Source of the DNA: JAHJDR01 sp964609965
GTDB lineage: Bacteria; UBA10199; JADGCS01
Assembly (NCBI GenBank): GCA_964609965.1
Contig: CAZSTS010000021.1
Coordinates: 1 to 42,106, forward strand
DNA length: 42,106 nucleotides
Direction: 5' to 3'
Part shown: positions 16,378 through 24,296 of the stretch, one piece after another
Position numbering within the stretch: position 1 is the first letter of the stretch
How the letters are laid out: every line of letters starts with the position of its first letter
The notes under the pieces: model-generated
Seen by the model: only the letters and a program-made list of their open reading frames with translations
Told to the model about the DNA's origin: nothing
Databases searched by the model: none
Made by a program: the position numbers and the translations under genes

Positions 16378-17613
16378 CTAGCGCGCACCAGGCCCACTAA
16401 CCGAAACAGGTGATGTCGAAACAGAGGGCTCCCCCGACCCACTACTGAGTGCCAATGCTGTTCCTATACCAACACCTAAAACAACAGCACCGATAGCTGA
16501 GTAGATCAGAGTGTTTTTATTTATTTTCTTTTTTGCAAACTGCATATCAATTTTAGAAAAATCATTTCTTGAAAGCGAAGCAATGAATTGTCGAGCTCTT
16601 TTGGCTGTTTTGTTTGCATCCTCTGCTGCATCTTTAACATCAATTACCTTTGTTTTTGAGTACAAACCTTTTTTGACATCAACGATAATGAGTTTTATTT
16701 TGCTGATTGCATTTGATTCGCTAAGACTCATAAGGGCTACATAATCAGCCCTCACCTTTTGCCCTAAATCCCGCGCTTGAATCAGTAAATGCTTGCTATC
16801 ACCGTTTTTGAAGCCAATGTATTCTTTTGAAAAACGTGAGCTATTTCTAGCTGCTAAAGTGATTTCTTTCTTTGATGTTTTTTTAAAACTTGTCACAGCT
16901 GTTCCTGTTGAAACAAATTGCACATGGTTTTCTGGAACTTTTACAATAAGCAAAGGACCATTACCGCGAAAAACACCATTGATATAAATGGGTGACTTTT
17001 TCTTTCCTTTCACGTTCACTGTGAGATCAGATATCTTGGTTTGAACAATATATTTTCTGCGTGCTTTTTCAAATAAGCGTCTTGTTCTTGGTGAGAATAC
17101 ATAGGTATCGAGTTTTTTCTGACTAAGATTATAAGACACCGCCTTGACCATGGATTCAAAAGCCTCTTTATATTTGCCAATCTCGTTTTTGATCTGAGCC
17201 TTTAGGAGATAGGCTTTGACGAGCGTTCCAGAAATGCCCGGTTTTTTATTGAGCTCACTCGTGCAAAGCGTCAAGACATCTAGCGCTTGATGATTTTTAA
17301 ATGCCATGAATAAATCTTCGGCTTCGCGATAAAGAATATCGCCTTCGGTCATGGATGGCGAATCAGTTTTCCCATGATTAAAATAAGCTGCCACGCGACT
17401 ACTGACAACAAGCTGCATTTTTTTAGAGCGCATGATTGTGCGTTCAAGTTCGTGTCTGAGTAAACTCAAATCATTTGATGGTTTGTTTTTAAAAACTTCG
17501 ACAACAGCTATTGTTTTTTTGGAAGCTGCAAAACATTCCGGTGCTGCTAATGGGAGTGAAACAATTTGCAAAATTAGAACAAAAATAAATATATCTTTTA
17601 TTTTTTGAAACAT
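16378..17613 (-). CDS. Exported PEGA-like protein of unknown function
   Basis: Predicted periplasmic or envelope protein. The signal peptide runs to about residue 30 (LAAPECFAAS). Residues 30-70 (IAVVEVF...LVVSSRVA) look like the start of a curli CsgG-like or FlgO-like alpha/beta domain; residues 95-150 are helical and TPR-like (EIGKYKEAFESMVKAV); residues 190-240 (VNVKGKKKSPIYINGVFRGNG) resemble a PEGA domain. A hydrophobic helix LIYSAIGAVVLGVGIGTALAL lies near the C-terminus, before a Ser/Pro/Gly tail, and could hold the protein in the membrane. GAGGTGATGTT precedes the ATG. The gene is convergent with htrA. Domain calls are by eye and moderate in certainty. Confidence 0.7.
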   Translation of the reverse strand: MFQKIKDIFIFVLILQIVSLPLAAPECFAASKKTIAVVEVFKNKPSNDLSLLRHELERTIMRSKKMQLVVSSRVAAYFNHGKTDSPSMTEGDILYREAEDLFMAFKNHQALDVLTLCTSELNKKPGISGTLVKAYLLKAQIKNEIGKYKEAFESMVKAVSYNLSQKKLDTYVFSPRTRRLFEKARRKYIVQTKISDLTVNVKGKKKSPIYINGVFRGNGPLLIVKVPENHVQFVSTGTAVTSFKKTSKKEITLAARNSSRFSKEYIGFKNGDSKHLLIQARDLGQKVRADYVALMSLSESNAISKIKLIIVDVKKGLYSKTKVIDVKDAAEDANKTAKRARQFIASLSRNDFSKIDMQFAKKKINKNTLIYSAIGAVVLGVGIGTALALSSGSGEPSVSTSPVSVSGPGAR

Positions 17614-17689
17614 AACATCACCTCGTTACACAATCTTGGAGCAAGACATGTGCCAGATGAGAGGAATATATATATTAATGATATCACCT

Positions 17690-17815
17690 TGTTATGGATT
17701 TTGATTCTAGAATACAAAAGGTTTGTTCTATTGATTGGACAGATGTGTTTGTAAATTTGAACATTGTGATTTGGAATTTATTTGTTATTTGAAATTTGGG
17801 ATTTAATTCTTCCCG
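17690..17815. repeat. AATTCCAAATCACAA-type word repeat
   Basis: The minus strand holds AAATTTCAAATAACAAAT and CAAATTCCAAATCACAA-like words, and another copy is at 19230-19255. This dispersed repeat follows the stop of the DUF1015 gene; a short reading frame through it on the minus strand is a repeat by-product. Confidence 0.55.
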
Positions 17816-17840
17816 TAGGTGCTTAGGATCGTAGGCGCGT

Positions 17841-19190
17841 TTATCCAATCTTCCTACACTCCAAATAATATCTTTTTTCTTCTGCTTCGCCCATGGAAAA
17901 TGTTTTTCGAGGAAGCGCGCCATCGAGGTAAACTGTTTTGAAAAGATCTTGTTTAGACATGGCAGGGAGATAAAAACCGATATTACCTTCTTGAGACCCA
18001 AGGTCAGTCACCACATCTTCGCCATGTATGTAATCGACTTTTGATTCTTTGTGTTCTTCTAAATACAAATCCAAAAATGATTGCAAGGTCCCGACTTCGA
18101 GATTGAGTCTAGGATTTTGAACAGAAATGAATCCGCTCAGATCTTTGACTACAAAAGCAAACACGTGTTCATTATCTTGAGTGGGAATATCTTTGAATTC
18201 TTTTGCTGCTGCTTGAGAATTGTTAAAAACAGTTTGGGTGAGCGGACAACCATGACCTTCAAAATGGTTTTTCATGCTTGTGAGAAATTCGTCGGTATTT
18301 ACATTGAACATCACACGATGAATGGGCTCAAAAGCCAAACCATCGTCATGGACGTTGACCAGTTCTACCAAGGCATAGCGGGCAGCGTGCTTCATAATTG
18401 CGTCTTTATCAGTCGCGCTTTTTTTGAGTTCTTCCCAAATAGCTTTTGCCGTGGCAAGCGAGTGATTTCCATCACCCATGGCGTACAAGAGAACACCATT
18501 GTCATCAGCACCGTATTTTTCTTTCATCATTTCTTTGGTGCAAAGTTTTGAAATCTTTTTTGCGACTTGCTCAAGGAGTTCAGGTTTATCTACGTGGTAA
18601 GTTTTAAGGTGACCGCCATCGAGCATGAGATCAAAATCAGAAATCACATCGAGATTTTCTTTGAACAAAGGTTCGATCACGGTTTTTTCTGGGTCATCAA
18701 TCAACACCATGATGTGTGGGAGTTCGAGCGGTGCATTTTGGCGAATTTTAATTCGGGGAGGCAAGCGATCTAAGACTGTGCCTTCTGTCGCGCGAATAAG
18801 AGTTTGTGAACCTTTATTAAAATCGTATTTTTCTAAATCGAGGGCAACCACGAGACCTTTACGACTTTTTACATGGGGTGTTTGGCGATCAACGAGAACA
18901 AAGCCAGGTTTTTGTGGCTCGAGCAAACCTTCTTTGAGATAGCTGTGCATGTTTTTGTTGATGCTTGCGATGAGTTCATCATGATTCACGTCACCGGATT
19001 CTAAATAGACTTCGGGAAAGATGAGGTTCAGGGTTGAGGGGTTATCGCCAACCATTTTTTTGGCTTTTTGCCAGTACTCAGGTTGCGATGTAAACTGATC
19101 GCAAGCCACAACAGCCCACTTATTTAGATCAATTCCCTTTTTGGGGAGCAAGATTTCAGGAGCTTGTAACCCAGTGTAATCATTATGCAT
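17841..19190 (-). CDS. DUF1015 family protein
   Basis: Member of the conserved bacterial/archaeal DUF1015 family, whose biochemical role is not firmly established to my knowledge. Family features: N-terminal PKKGIDLNKWAVVACDQFTS, central YAMGDGNHSLATAKAIWEE (the GDGNHR/S motif), ALVELVNVHDDGLAFEPIHRV, and a C-terminal FYLPAMSKQDLF. Length 449 aa is slightly longer than the usual 410-430. GAGGTACTAA before the ATG is a good ribosome site. It stands alone between the exported PEGA-like protein and the sigma-54 regulator. Confidence 0.9.
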   Translation of the reverse strand: MHNDYTGLQAPEILLPKKGIDLNKWAVVACDQFTSQPEYWQKAKKMVGDNPSTLNLIFPEVYLESGDVNHDELIASINKNMHSYLKEGLLEPQKPGFVLVDRQTPHVKSRKGLVVALDLEKYDFNKGSQTLIRATEGTVLDRLPPRIKIRQNAPLELPHIMVLIDDPEKTVIEPLFKENLDVISDFDLMLDGGHLKTYHVDKPELLEQVAKKISKLCTKEMMKEKYGADDNGVLLYAMGDGNHSLATAKAIWEELKKSATDKDAIMKHAARYALVELVNVHDDGLAFEPIHRVMFNVNTDEFLTSMKNHFEGHGCPLTQTVFNNSQAAAKEFKDIPTQDNEHVFAFVVKDLSGFISVQNPRLNLEVGTLQSFLDLYLEEHKESKVDYIHGEDVVTDLGSQEGNIGFYLPAMSKQDLFKTVYLDGALPRKTFSMGEAEEKRYYLECRKIG

Positions 19191-19402
19191 TTAGTACCTC
19201 ATTTCAATGTTCATCATTTTTCTATCACAACCAAATCCAAATTCCAAATTGTAAATAACTGGACATATTGTGTCGGTTTATAGAAACACTGTAAACTTTT
19301 CTGAACATTCTATTTGTAAACATATGTTGACATCTAAGGCACGAGTCGTCTACGCAAAAGAATATGTCGCTAAAATCATTGTAAATTAATTTTATTTAAT
19401 TT
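19191..19402. other. Upstream region of the NtrC-type gene
   Basis: AT-rich, non-coding. It holds an AAATTCCAAATTG word repeat (about 19230-19255) and two TGTAAAC direct copies (about 19288 and 19315) 80-120 nt upstream of the sigma-54 promoter, a distance suited to activator sites. No other structure is visible. Confidence 0.4.
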
Positions 19403-19418
19403 TGGTACACGGATTGCA
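19403..19418 (+). promoter_or_regulatory. Sigma-54 promoter of the NtrC-type gene
   Basis: TGGTACACGGATTGCA matches the -24/-12 consensus TGGCACG-N4-TTGCW, with GG and GC at the obligatory 10-nt spacing. Predicted start of transcription is about 19430, giving a 165-nt leader that contains the inverted repeat at 19460-19582. Autoregulation by the downstream activator is plausible. Confidence 0.75.
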
Positions 19419-19459
19419 AATATTCTTGGACATGAGACTGTTGAAAAACAGAACAACTA

Positions 19460-19582
19460 GGGTCTGTTCAAAAATGTGCAGATACAAGGCGGATAATAAA
19501 TTTAATGAACGCGCGTATGTAGAATACGTAATTGAATTAATTTTTTATCCAACGCAGTAGATACGTATTTTTCAACAGACCC
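19460..19582. repeat. 123-bp inverted-repeat element GGGTCTGTT...AACAGACCC
   Basis: Ends are complementary (GGGTCTGTT and AACAGACCC), and similarity of the two halves continues inward through AAAAAT and GATAATAAA/TTTATCC to ATACGTA-like centres. It has MITE or REP-like form and no coding capacity. It sits in the 5' leader between the sigma-54 promoter and the ribosome site GAGG, only a few bases from the start codon. Confidence 0.75.
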
Positions 19583-19596
19583 AACACGAGGTTTAA

Positions 19597-21018
19597 ATGT
19601 CACACACTGTTCTCTGCATAGACGATGACCCTACTTTTCTAAAAAACATCAACTTTGTCCTTAAGAAATATCACCAAGTATTTTGTTCTGAGTCTTTTGA
19701 CGAAGCAAAACTTATCTTAGAGGAAAAAGATGTCGATCTTATTTTATTAGATATAAACCTGGGAAATGAAAATGGAATTGATATCCTCAAATCAATTAAA
19801 ACAACTTTTCCAAACATTGAAGTCATGATGCTCTCTGGAGACCGAAACCCCAGGCAGATTGTTGAGTGTATGAAGCTGGGTGCCTGTGAATACGTAACTA
19901 AAGACACTAACACTGGTGAACTCATGGCCTGCATAGATAAAGTGCTTTCAAATAAAAATATCAAAGATCGTCTGGAAGCCATGATTGCTGATGCCAAATC
20001 AAATCATGAACGACATAGCCTTGTTGGTAGATCAAGAGATTTAAAAGATATTCTATCAAAAGCAGATCGTTTAAAAGGTCATTCTGTAAATGTTCTTATC
20101 GATGGTGAAAGCGGGACAGGCAAAGAAGTTTTGGCCCGCTATATTCACTCACTTGAATCCAACGATAAGCGTCCTTTTATAGCTATCAACTGTGCGGCTT
20201 TTCCAGACACACTAATAGAATCAGAGCTTTTTGGTCATGAAAAAGGATCCTTTACTGGCGCTGCAAACCGAAAAATGGGAAAAATTGAACTTGCTGATGG
20301 TGGAGATCTTTTTTTGGACGAAATAAACTCACTCAAACTAGAACAACAGGGCAAACTTCTTCGCGTATTGGAAGATAAAGAAATCTATCGCATAGGCGGC
20401 GTCAAACCCATTAAGGTAAATTTTAGACTGATAGTTGCTACAAACGAAAACCTCACAGACATGGTGCGCGATCGCAGGTTTAGAGATGATCTCTATCATC
20501 GCTTGAACGTAATTAGACTTACTCTCTCCCCTCTCAGAGAAAGACCAGACGATATTAATGATCTCATAAAGCATTTCCTTACAAAATATTGTGATAAATA
20601 TAAGATTCAAAAGCAAAAACGATTTTCAAAAGAGGCCCAGGATGTTTTACAAGCTTATGATTGGCCAGGCAATGTGAGACAGCTAGAAAACATGCTTCAA
20701 AGCCTTGTAATTATGACTGATAATGAGGAAATAAGTATAAGAGACTTGCCTGCAAATATTGTTGTTAACCTACAATCGGACAAAGTCTCAGATACTAAAA
20801 ATGGTATGCAACTAATAGAATCAGATAACGAAACCTATGAGGTCAGCTTTAAGGTTCCCAAAGTATCTCTTCCTCAACTAAAAAAACTTTTTGAAAAGGA
20901 ATTCGTACAAAAGATAATTCGTGAAAACAGAGGCCACAAAACAAAAACAGCCGCACAGCTGGGAATTTCACGAACAGCGTTTTACAACATGATAAGAAAA
21001 CATGAAGAACTTCAGTAA
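19597..21018 (+). CDS. NtrC-family sigma-54-dependent response regulator
   Basis: Transcription activator that opens sigma-54 promoters on phosphorylation. Domains: receiver (1-120; phospho-acceptor Asp52 in ILLDINLG), AAA+ ATPase (about 140-370) with Walker A GESGTGKE (171-177), sigma-54 contact loop GSFTGA (217-222; Ser in place of the usual Ala), Walker B LFLDEIN and arginine finger region FRDDLYHRLNV, and a Fis-type helix-turn-helix at about 430-470 (TKTAAQLGISRTAFYNMIRKH). Length 473 aa is standard. GAGG before the ATG is adequate. A sigma-54 promoter precedes it, so it may control itself. A 66-residue DHp-like protein gene follows 54 nt later; no complete cognate kinase is adjacent. Confidence 0.96.
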   Translation: MSHTVLCIDDDPTFLKNINFVLKKYHQVFCSESFDEAKLILEEKDVDLILLDINLGNENGIDILKSIKTTFPNIEVMMLSGDRNPRQIVECMKLGACEYVTKDTNTGELMACIDKVLSNKNIKDRLEAMIADAKSNHERHSLVGRSRDLKDILSKADRLKGHSVNVLIDGESGTGKEVLARYIHSLESNDKRPFIAINCAAFPDTLIESELFGHEKGSFTGAANRKMGKIELADGGDLFLDEINSLKLEQQGKLLRVLEDKEIYRIGGVKPIKVNFRLIVATNENLTDMVRDRRFRDDLYHRLNVIRLTLSPLRERPDDINDLIKHFLTKYCDKYKIQKQKRFSKEAQDVLQAYDWPGNVRQLENMLQSLVIMTDNEEISIRDLPANIVVNLQSDKVSDTKNGMQLIESDNETYEVSFKVPKVSLPQLKKLFEKEFVQKIIRENRGHKTKTAAQLGISRTAFYNMIRKHEELQ

Positions 21019-21031
21019 TTTTGTGCCTTTT

Positions 21032-21066
21032 CCTCCCCTTAGAATAAGGGGAGGTCAGGAGGGGTT
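21032..21066 (+). repeat. CCTCCCCTTA hairpin repeat carrying a ribosome site
   Basis: CCTCCCCTTA and its complement TAAGGGGAGG form a small hairpin followed by TCAGGAGGGGTTAGA. It is a short relative of the long repeat at 14953-15040. The AGGAGG within it lies about 10 nt before the ATG of the next gene, so the repeat supplies the Shine-Dalgarno. Confidence 0.6.
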
Positions 21067-21072
21067 AGATAT

Positions 21073-21273
21073 ATGGAACAAAACGATTATTTAAAAAAAT
21101 TAATTCACGACCTTCGAGCAAAAATGTCTTATGTAAACACTTTTTTATTCACAATTGAAGATCTACCTATGGATGAGGATACTCGCACGGCTTATGAAAA
21201 TCTGACTCTCGAAATGGAGAACATGAAGGGGGTTGTGGAGGAGATGAAATTACACAATGAAAAACAATTATGA
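21073..21273 (+). CDS. Small DHp-like (HisKA-like) protein
   Basis: Sixty-six residues, almost entirely helical. IHDLRAKMSYVNTF reads like a histidine-kinase H-box (HDLRxPLxxI) with a candidate phospho-His at residue 12, and the rest (AYENLTLEMENMKGVVEEMK) fits the second DHp helix. The Pro after the H-box Leu/Arg is absent. There is no ATPase domain, so on its own it could only dimerise and relay or remove phosphate. It follows the NtrC-type regulator by 54 nt and is probably co-transcribed, which suggests a partner for that receiver. A remnant of a deleted kinase is the alternative. Confidence 0.6.
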   Translation: MEQNDYLKKLIHDLRAKMSYVNTFLFTIEDLPMDEDTRTAYENLTLEMENMKGVVEEMKLHNEKQL

Positions 21274-21332
21274 CTTCTGCAGCATTAAATACAAATCTTA
21301 GTTTAGCGTTAACAATACAAGCTTATTGCATT

Positions 21333-21364
21333 AATATTTGCTAAGTATTCAAACAGCAAATATT
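21333..21364. promoter_or_regulatory. Perfect 10-bp inverted repeat AATATTTGCT ... AGCAAATATT
   Basis: Arms 21333-21342 and 21355-21364 are exact complements with 12 nt between, ending about 27 nt before the PfkB-TrpF-like start codon. No T-tract follows, so an operator for the downstream genes is the likelier reading. Confidence 0.4.
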
Positions 21365-21391
21365 CAATAATTAGATTCTAAAGGTCATTAT

Positions 21392-23176
21392 ATGTACTTA
21401 ACCTCTTCAATAAAAGCTCCTAAATTAGATGTTTTTGCTTTAGGTTCACCACTAATTGATATTACAGTTAATGTTGATGAATCTCAGCTTTCTTCTTTTG
21501 GAATAGCAAAGGGAGAACAATTATTTGTTGATGAAGATGTTGCTAAAGCTGCATTACAAAGAGTTGATGCTTTAGATAAAAGAGTAGGAGTTGGAGGTTG
21601 TGTTCGAAACGCTATTCAGGGATTATCCTTATTTGGTGAAAGAGCAGCTTTTTTTTCAACGGTAGGTTCAGATGAGCATGGTGAATTGATAAGAAGAAAT
21701 TTACAGGCAAATCATATTCAGGAGAGGCTTTTTGTTAAGCAGAGTATGACAGGTGTTTGTTTAGTCTTAGTTACACCTGATGGTGAAAGAAGCATGGTTA
21801 CCTTTGGTGGAGATGATAGTGAGGTAGGGGTAACCGCATTACCAACTAAAGATATTGATAATGCTAAGCTTCTATATACATCAGGTTATATGTGCAATGA
21901 TCCTAATAGATTTAGGCTTTTTTCGCATTGTGTAACTACAGCACACCGTGTAGGCACTGCCATTGCATTTGATTTAGCTGATCCAAAAGTAGTTGCCGAA
22001 CATAAATCTAGGATACAAACATTTATAGATAAGGGAATGATTGATGTTCTTTTTGGAAATGTCTTAGAAATCGAGGAATTATTTGGAAAAGACTATCTAA
22101 CCAATCCATCACTATCTCAACAGAAAGTTCCCATTATTGTAGTTAAACTAGGTGCTAAAGGTGCTCTTATAATAACAAAAAATGGAACTTATAAAGTAGC
22201 AGCTCCACACTGTGATGAAGTTGTTGATACAACTGGGGCTGGTGATATGTTTGCGGCTGGTTTTATACACGGGCTTTTACAAGGTTATCCTATAGAGATT
22301 TGTGGTGAAATTGGCAGTTTGTTAGCAGGTGATGTTATTGGCCATATGGGTGTTGAGCTATCAGATGACATACTTCGGCAAACAGGTCAGTTATTATCTT
22401 CTCACGGCATGATGAGTTCACCTGAACCCTTAGATAGAAATACCTGGATTGATGATGTTAGAGCAAAATATTTTGCAGATCAACATCACAGAAGCCCACA
22501 TAGACCCGCTCGTATACAAATAGCAGGTATTAAAAGCGAAGCTGAAGCTAGAATGTTATTGGCCTCTGGTGTCGATGTGATAGGTTTTCCTCTAGCCTTA
22601 CCTGTTCATAAAGCCGATACAACTGAAGCTGGTGCTGCGGATATTATTGAGGGCCAACAAGCTTCGGAAAATGCTTTGTTGATTACTTACTTAGATAATT
22701 CTGAAACGGTGCATTCTTTGGCCAGAAAACTTAGCACAAAAAATATCCAGTTGCATGGTGATATTTCTGTAACGGAAATTGAAAAACTAAAAGCTCAAGA
22801 TGAGAGTTATTTTGTAATTAAAAGCCTGGTTGTGCACCCTGATGATAATATGGCGGATCTTGAAAGAATGATTGCTGAATATGGTGACTGTGTAGATGCC
22901 TTTATTATTGATACCTATGATCCTCAAACAGGAGCATGTGGCGCTACTGGCAAAACTCAAGACTGGGAAATAAGCAGAAAACTTGTAGAATTATCACCAA
23001 AACCCATCATTCTTGCTGGAGGGTTAAATCCTGATAATGTATATGGAGCTATCATGATGGTTAAACCAGCAGCTGTTGATGTACATACGGGAGTTGAATC
23101 AGATGATGGTGATAAAGATCCTGAATTAGTTAGAAGGTTTGTTGAAGAAGCAAAGCGTGGTTTTGGAGAGGGTTAA
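21392..23176 (+). CDS. PfkB-family kinase fused to a TrpF-like domain
   Basis: Two enzymes in one 594-residue chain. Residues 12-345 are a PfkB/ribokinase-family sugar or nucleoside kinase, closest by motif to adenosine kinase-like members: VGVGGCVRNAIQGLSLFGERAAF (in part, GGCVRNAIQGL) and the anion hole/base DTTGAGD (279-285). Residues 374-590 are phosphoribosylanthranilate isomerase-like: IQIAGIKSEAEARML at strand 1, LHGD, DTYDPQTGACGATGKTQDW (Asp507), AGGLNPDNV and VDVHTGVES. The catalytic Cys of strand 1 is Ala378, while the partner Asp is kept, so ordinary TrpF chemistry is doubtful. No trp genes adjoin. Codon use is more AT-rich (TTA, GAT, GTT) than in the glycolytic and leu genes, which suggests transfer. 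A binding protein and a kinase follow at 20 nt spacing. Confidence 0.88.
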   Translation: MYLTSSIKAPKLDVFALGSPLIDITVNVDESQLSSFGIAKGEQLFVDEDVAKAALQRVDALDKRVGVGGCVRNAIQGLSLFGERAAFFSTVGSDEHGELIRRNLQANHIQERLFVKQSMTGVCLVLVTPDGERSMVTFGGDDSEVGVTALPTKDIDNAKLLYTSGYMCNDPNRFRLFSHCVTTAHRVGTAIAFDLADPKVVAEHKSRIQTFIDKGMIDVLFGNVLEIEELFGKDYLTNPSLSQQKVPIIVVKLGAKGALIITKNGTYKVAAPHCDEVVDTTGAGDMFAAGFIHGLLQGYPIEICGEIGSLLAGDVIGHMGVELSDDILRQTGQLLSSHGMMSSPEPLDRNTWIDDVRAKYFADQHHRSPHRPARIQIAGIKSEAEARMLLASGVDVIGFPLALPVHKADTTEAGAADIIEGQQASENALLITYLDNSETVHSLARKLSTKNIQLHGDISVTEIEKLKAQDESYFVIKSLVVHPDDNMADLERMIAEYGDCVDAFIIDTYDPQTGACGATGKTQDWEISRKLVELSPKPIILAGGLNPDNVYGAIMMVKPAAVDVHTGVESDDGDKDPELVRRFVEEAKRGFGEG

Positions 23177-23196
23177 TTTTTGTTAAAAGGATCAAT

Positions 23197-24279
23197 ATGA
23201 AATATAAACTATTAATATATATTCTTTTAGTATTTTGTTTCGCCAATCTGACTTGGGCAGCAGCCCTACAAAAAAAATCAACACTAAAAATTCTTATTTT
23301 CCATAGTTATCCTGCACAGGAAAGAACATATCAAATAAATAAAGGTCTAGAAGAAACTCTCAAACAATTCAATGCAGCCGCTGAGGTACGATCTGTAAGC
23401 ATGAATTACAATTCACTTGAAAAGCTGTTTGCAGTTTACCGTAATGAGAATTGGGCAAAAAGTTCATCAGAAATAATTAAAGAACAAAAAAGATTACTTA
23501 GAGAGCTAAAAGACTATAGTCCAGATATTGTAGTGGTTTGTGATGATGAAGTTGCACATGCTATAGCAACAGAAGTAAACAGGTTAAACATACCGATTTT
23601 CTTTCTTGGTATCAATGAAGTGGTAACAAAGGCTAGCTGGTATCAGAAGTCAAATAAGAAAATGATAACGGGTTTAATAGAATCTTATCCTGTAAGTGAA
23701 ACCATAGCGATGTTTCGTAATATTATACGAGTTAATAGGGTTGCTTTGTTGTCTGGGGCTGGTTTTTCTTCACATCATATCACAAAGCAATTTAAGAAAG
23801 AGCTTAAAAAAGCAAATATTGAAATCAGTAAAATATATAACTTGTCTAAATGGAAAGAGTGGAAGAGTGCTGTTAAGGAAATCAATGAAACAAGTGATTT
23901 GGTCTGGATTCTTGTGCCCTATCATGTTTTTGATTCAAAAGGGGCAGAATTAGGTATTTCTAAAATTGGAGGGTGGCTTTATGATAACTTATTAATACCT
24001 TCCACAGGAATCACTGATATTCACGTTAAAGCAGGAGTTTTTGCAGCTATAAGTCCTTCTTCTTTTAATTTAGGCAGACAAACTGCTGAGCAAATTATTC
24101 GCTACCTGAATGGAATGCCTTTGGAAAATATAGAAATAACAAATAATAGATATCATGATTTTGATATTAATATAAATACAGCCGAGAAATTAAAAATACC
24201 AATACCAAATGAGTTTATTTTACTAACCAATGCAAGAAAGTTTGAAAAAATAAGAGAGAAGGAAGGAACAATAAAATAA
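23197..24279 (+). CDS. ABC_sub_bind-type periplasmic binding protein
   Basis: Type I periplasmic binding fold resembling the ABC transporter substrate-binding (PF04392-like) family. The signal peptide ends about LTWAAA (residue 22). Then come LKILIFHSYPAQERTYQINKG (in part, ILIFHSYPAQ), DIVVVCDDEVAHAI, VNRVALLSGAG and FAAISPSSFNLGRQTAEQII, the usual order of the two lobes. AAAGGA gives a good ribosome site. No permease or ATPase genes are near; instead a hybrid kinase begins 17 nt downstream, so this protein is probably the ligand sensor for that kinase. Strongly AT-rich, like its neighbours. Confidence 0.85.
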   Translation: MKYKLLIYILLVFCFANLTWAAALQKKSTLKILIFHSYPAQERTYQINKGLEETLKQFNAAAEVRSVSMNYNSLEKLFAVYRNENWAKSSSEIIKEQKRLLRELKDYSPDIVVVCDDEVAHAIATEVNRLNIPIFFLGINEVVTKASWYQKSNKKMITGLIESYPVSETIAMFRNIIRVNRVALLSGAGFSSHHITKQFKKELKKANIEISKIYNLSKWKEWKSAVKEINETSDLVWILVPYHVFDSKGAELGISKIGGWLYDNLLIPSTGITDIHVKAGVFAAISPSSFNLGRQTAEQIIRYLNGMPLENIEITNNRYHDFDININTAEKLKIPIPNEFILLTNARKFEKIREKEGTIK

Positions 24280-24296
24280 AGGTGCTATAAAGAATT

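Noticed and set aside
17684..18001. 105-codon minus-strand frame overlapping the end of the DUF1015 gene
   Set aside because: It runs through DUF1015 coding sequence in another frame and then through a dispersed AAATTCCAAAT repeat.
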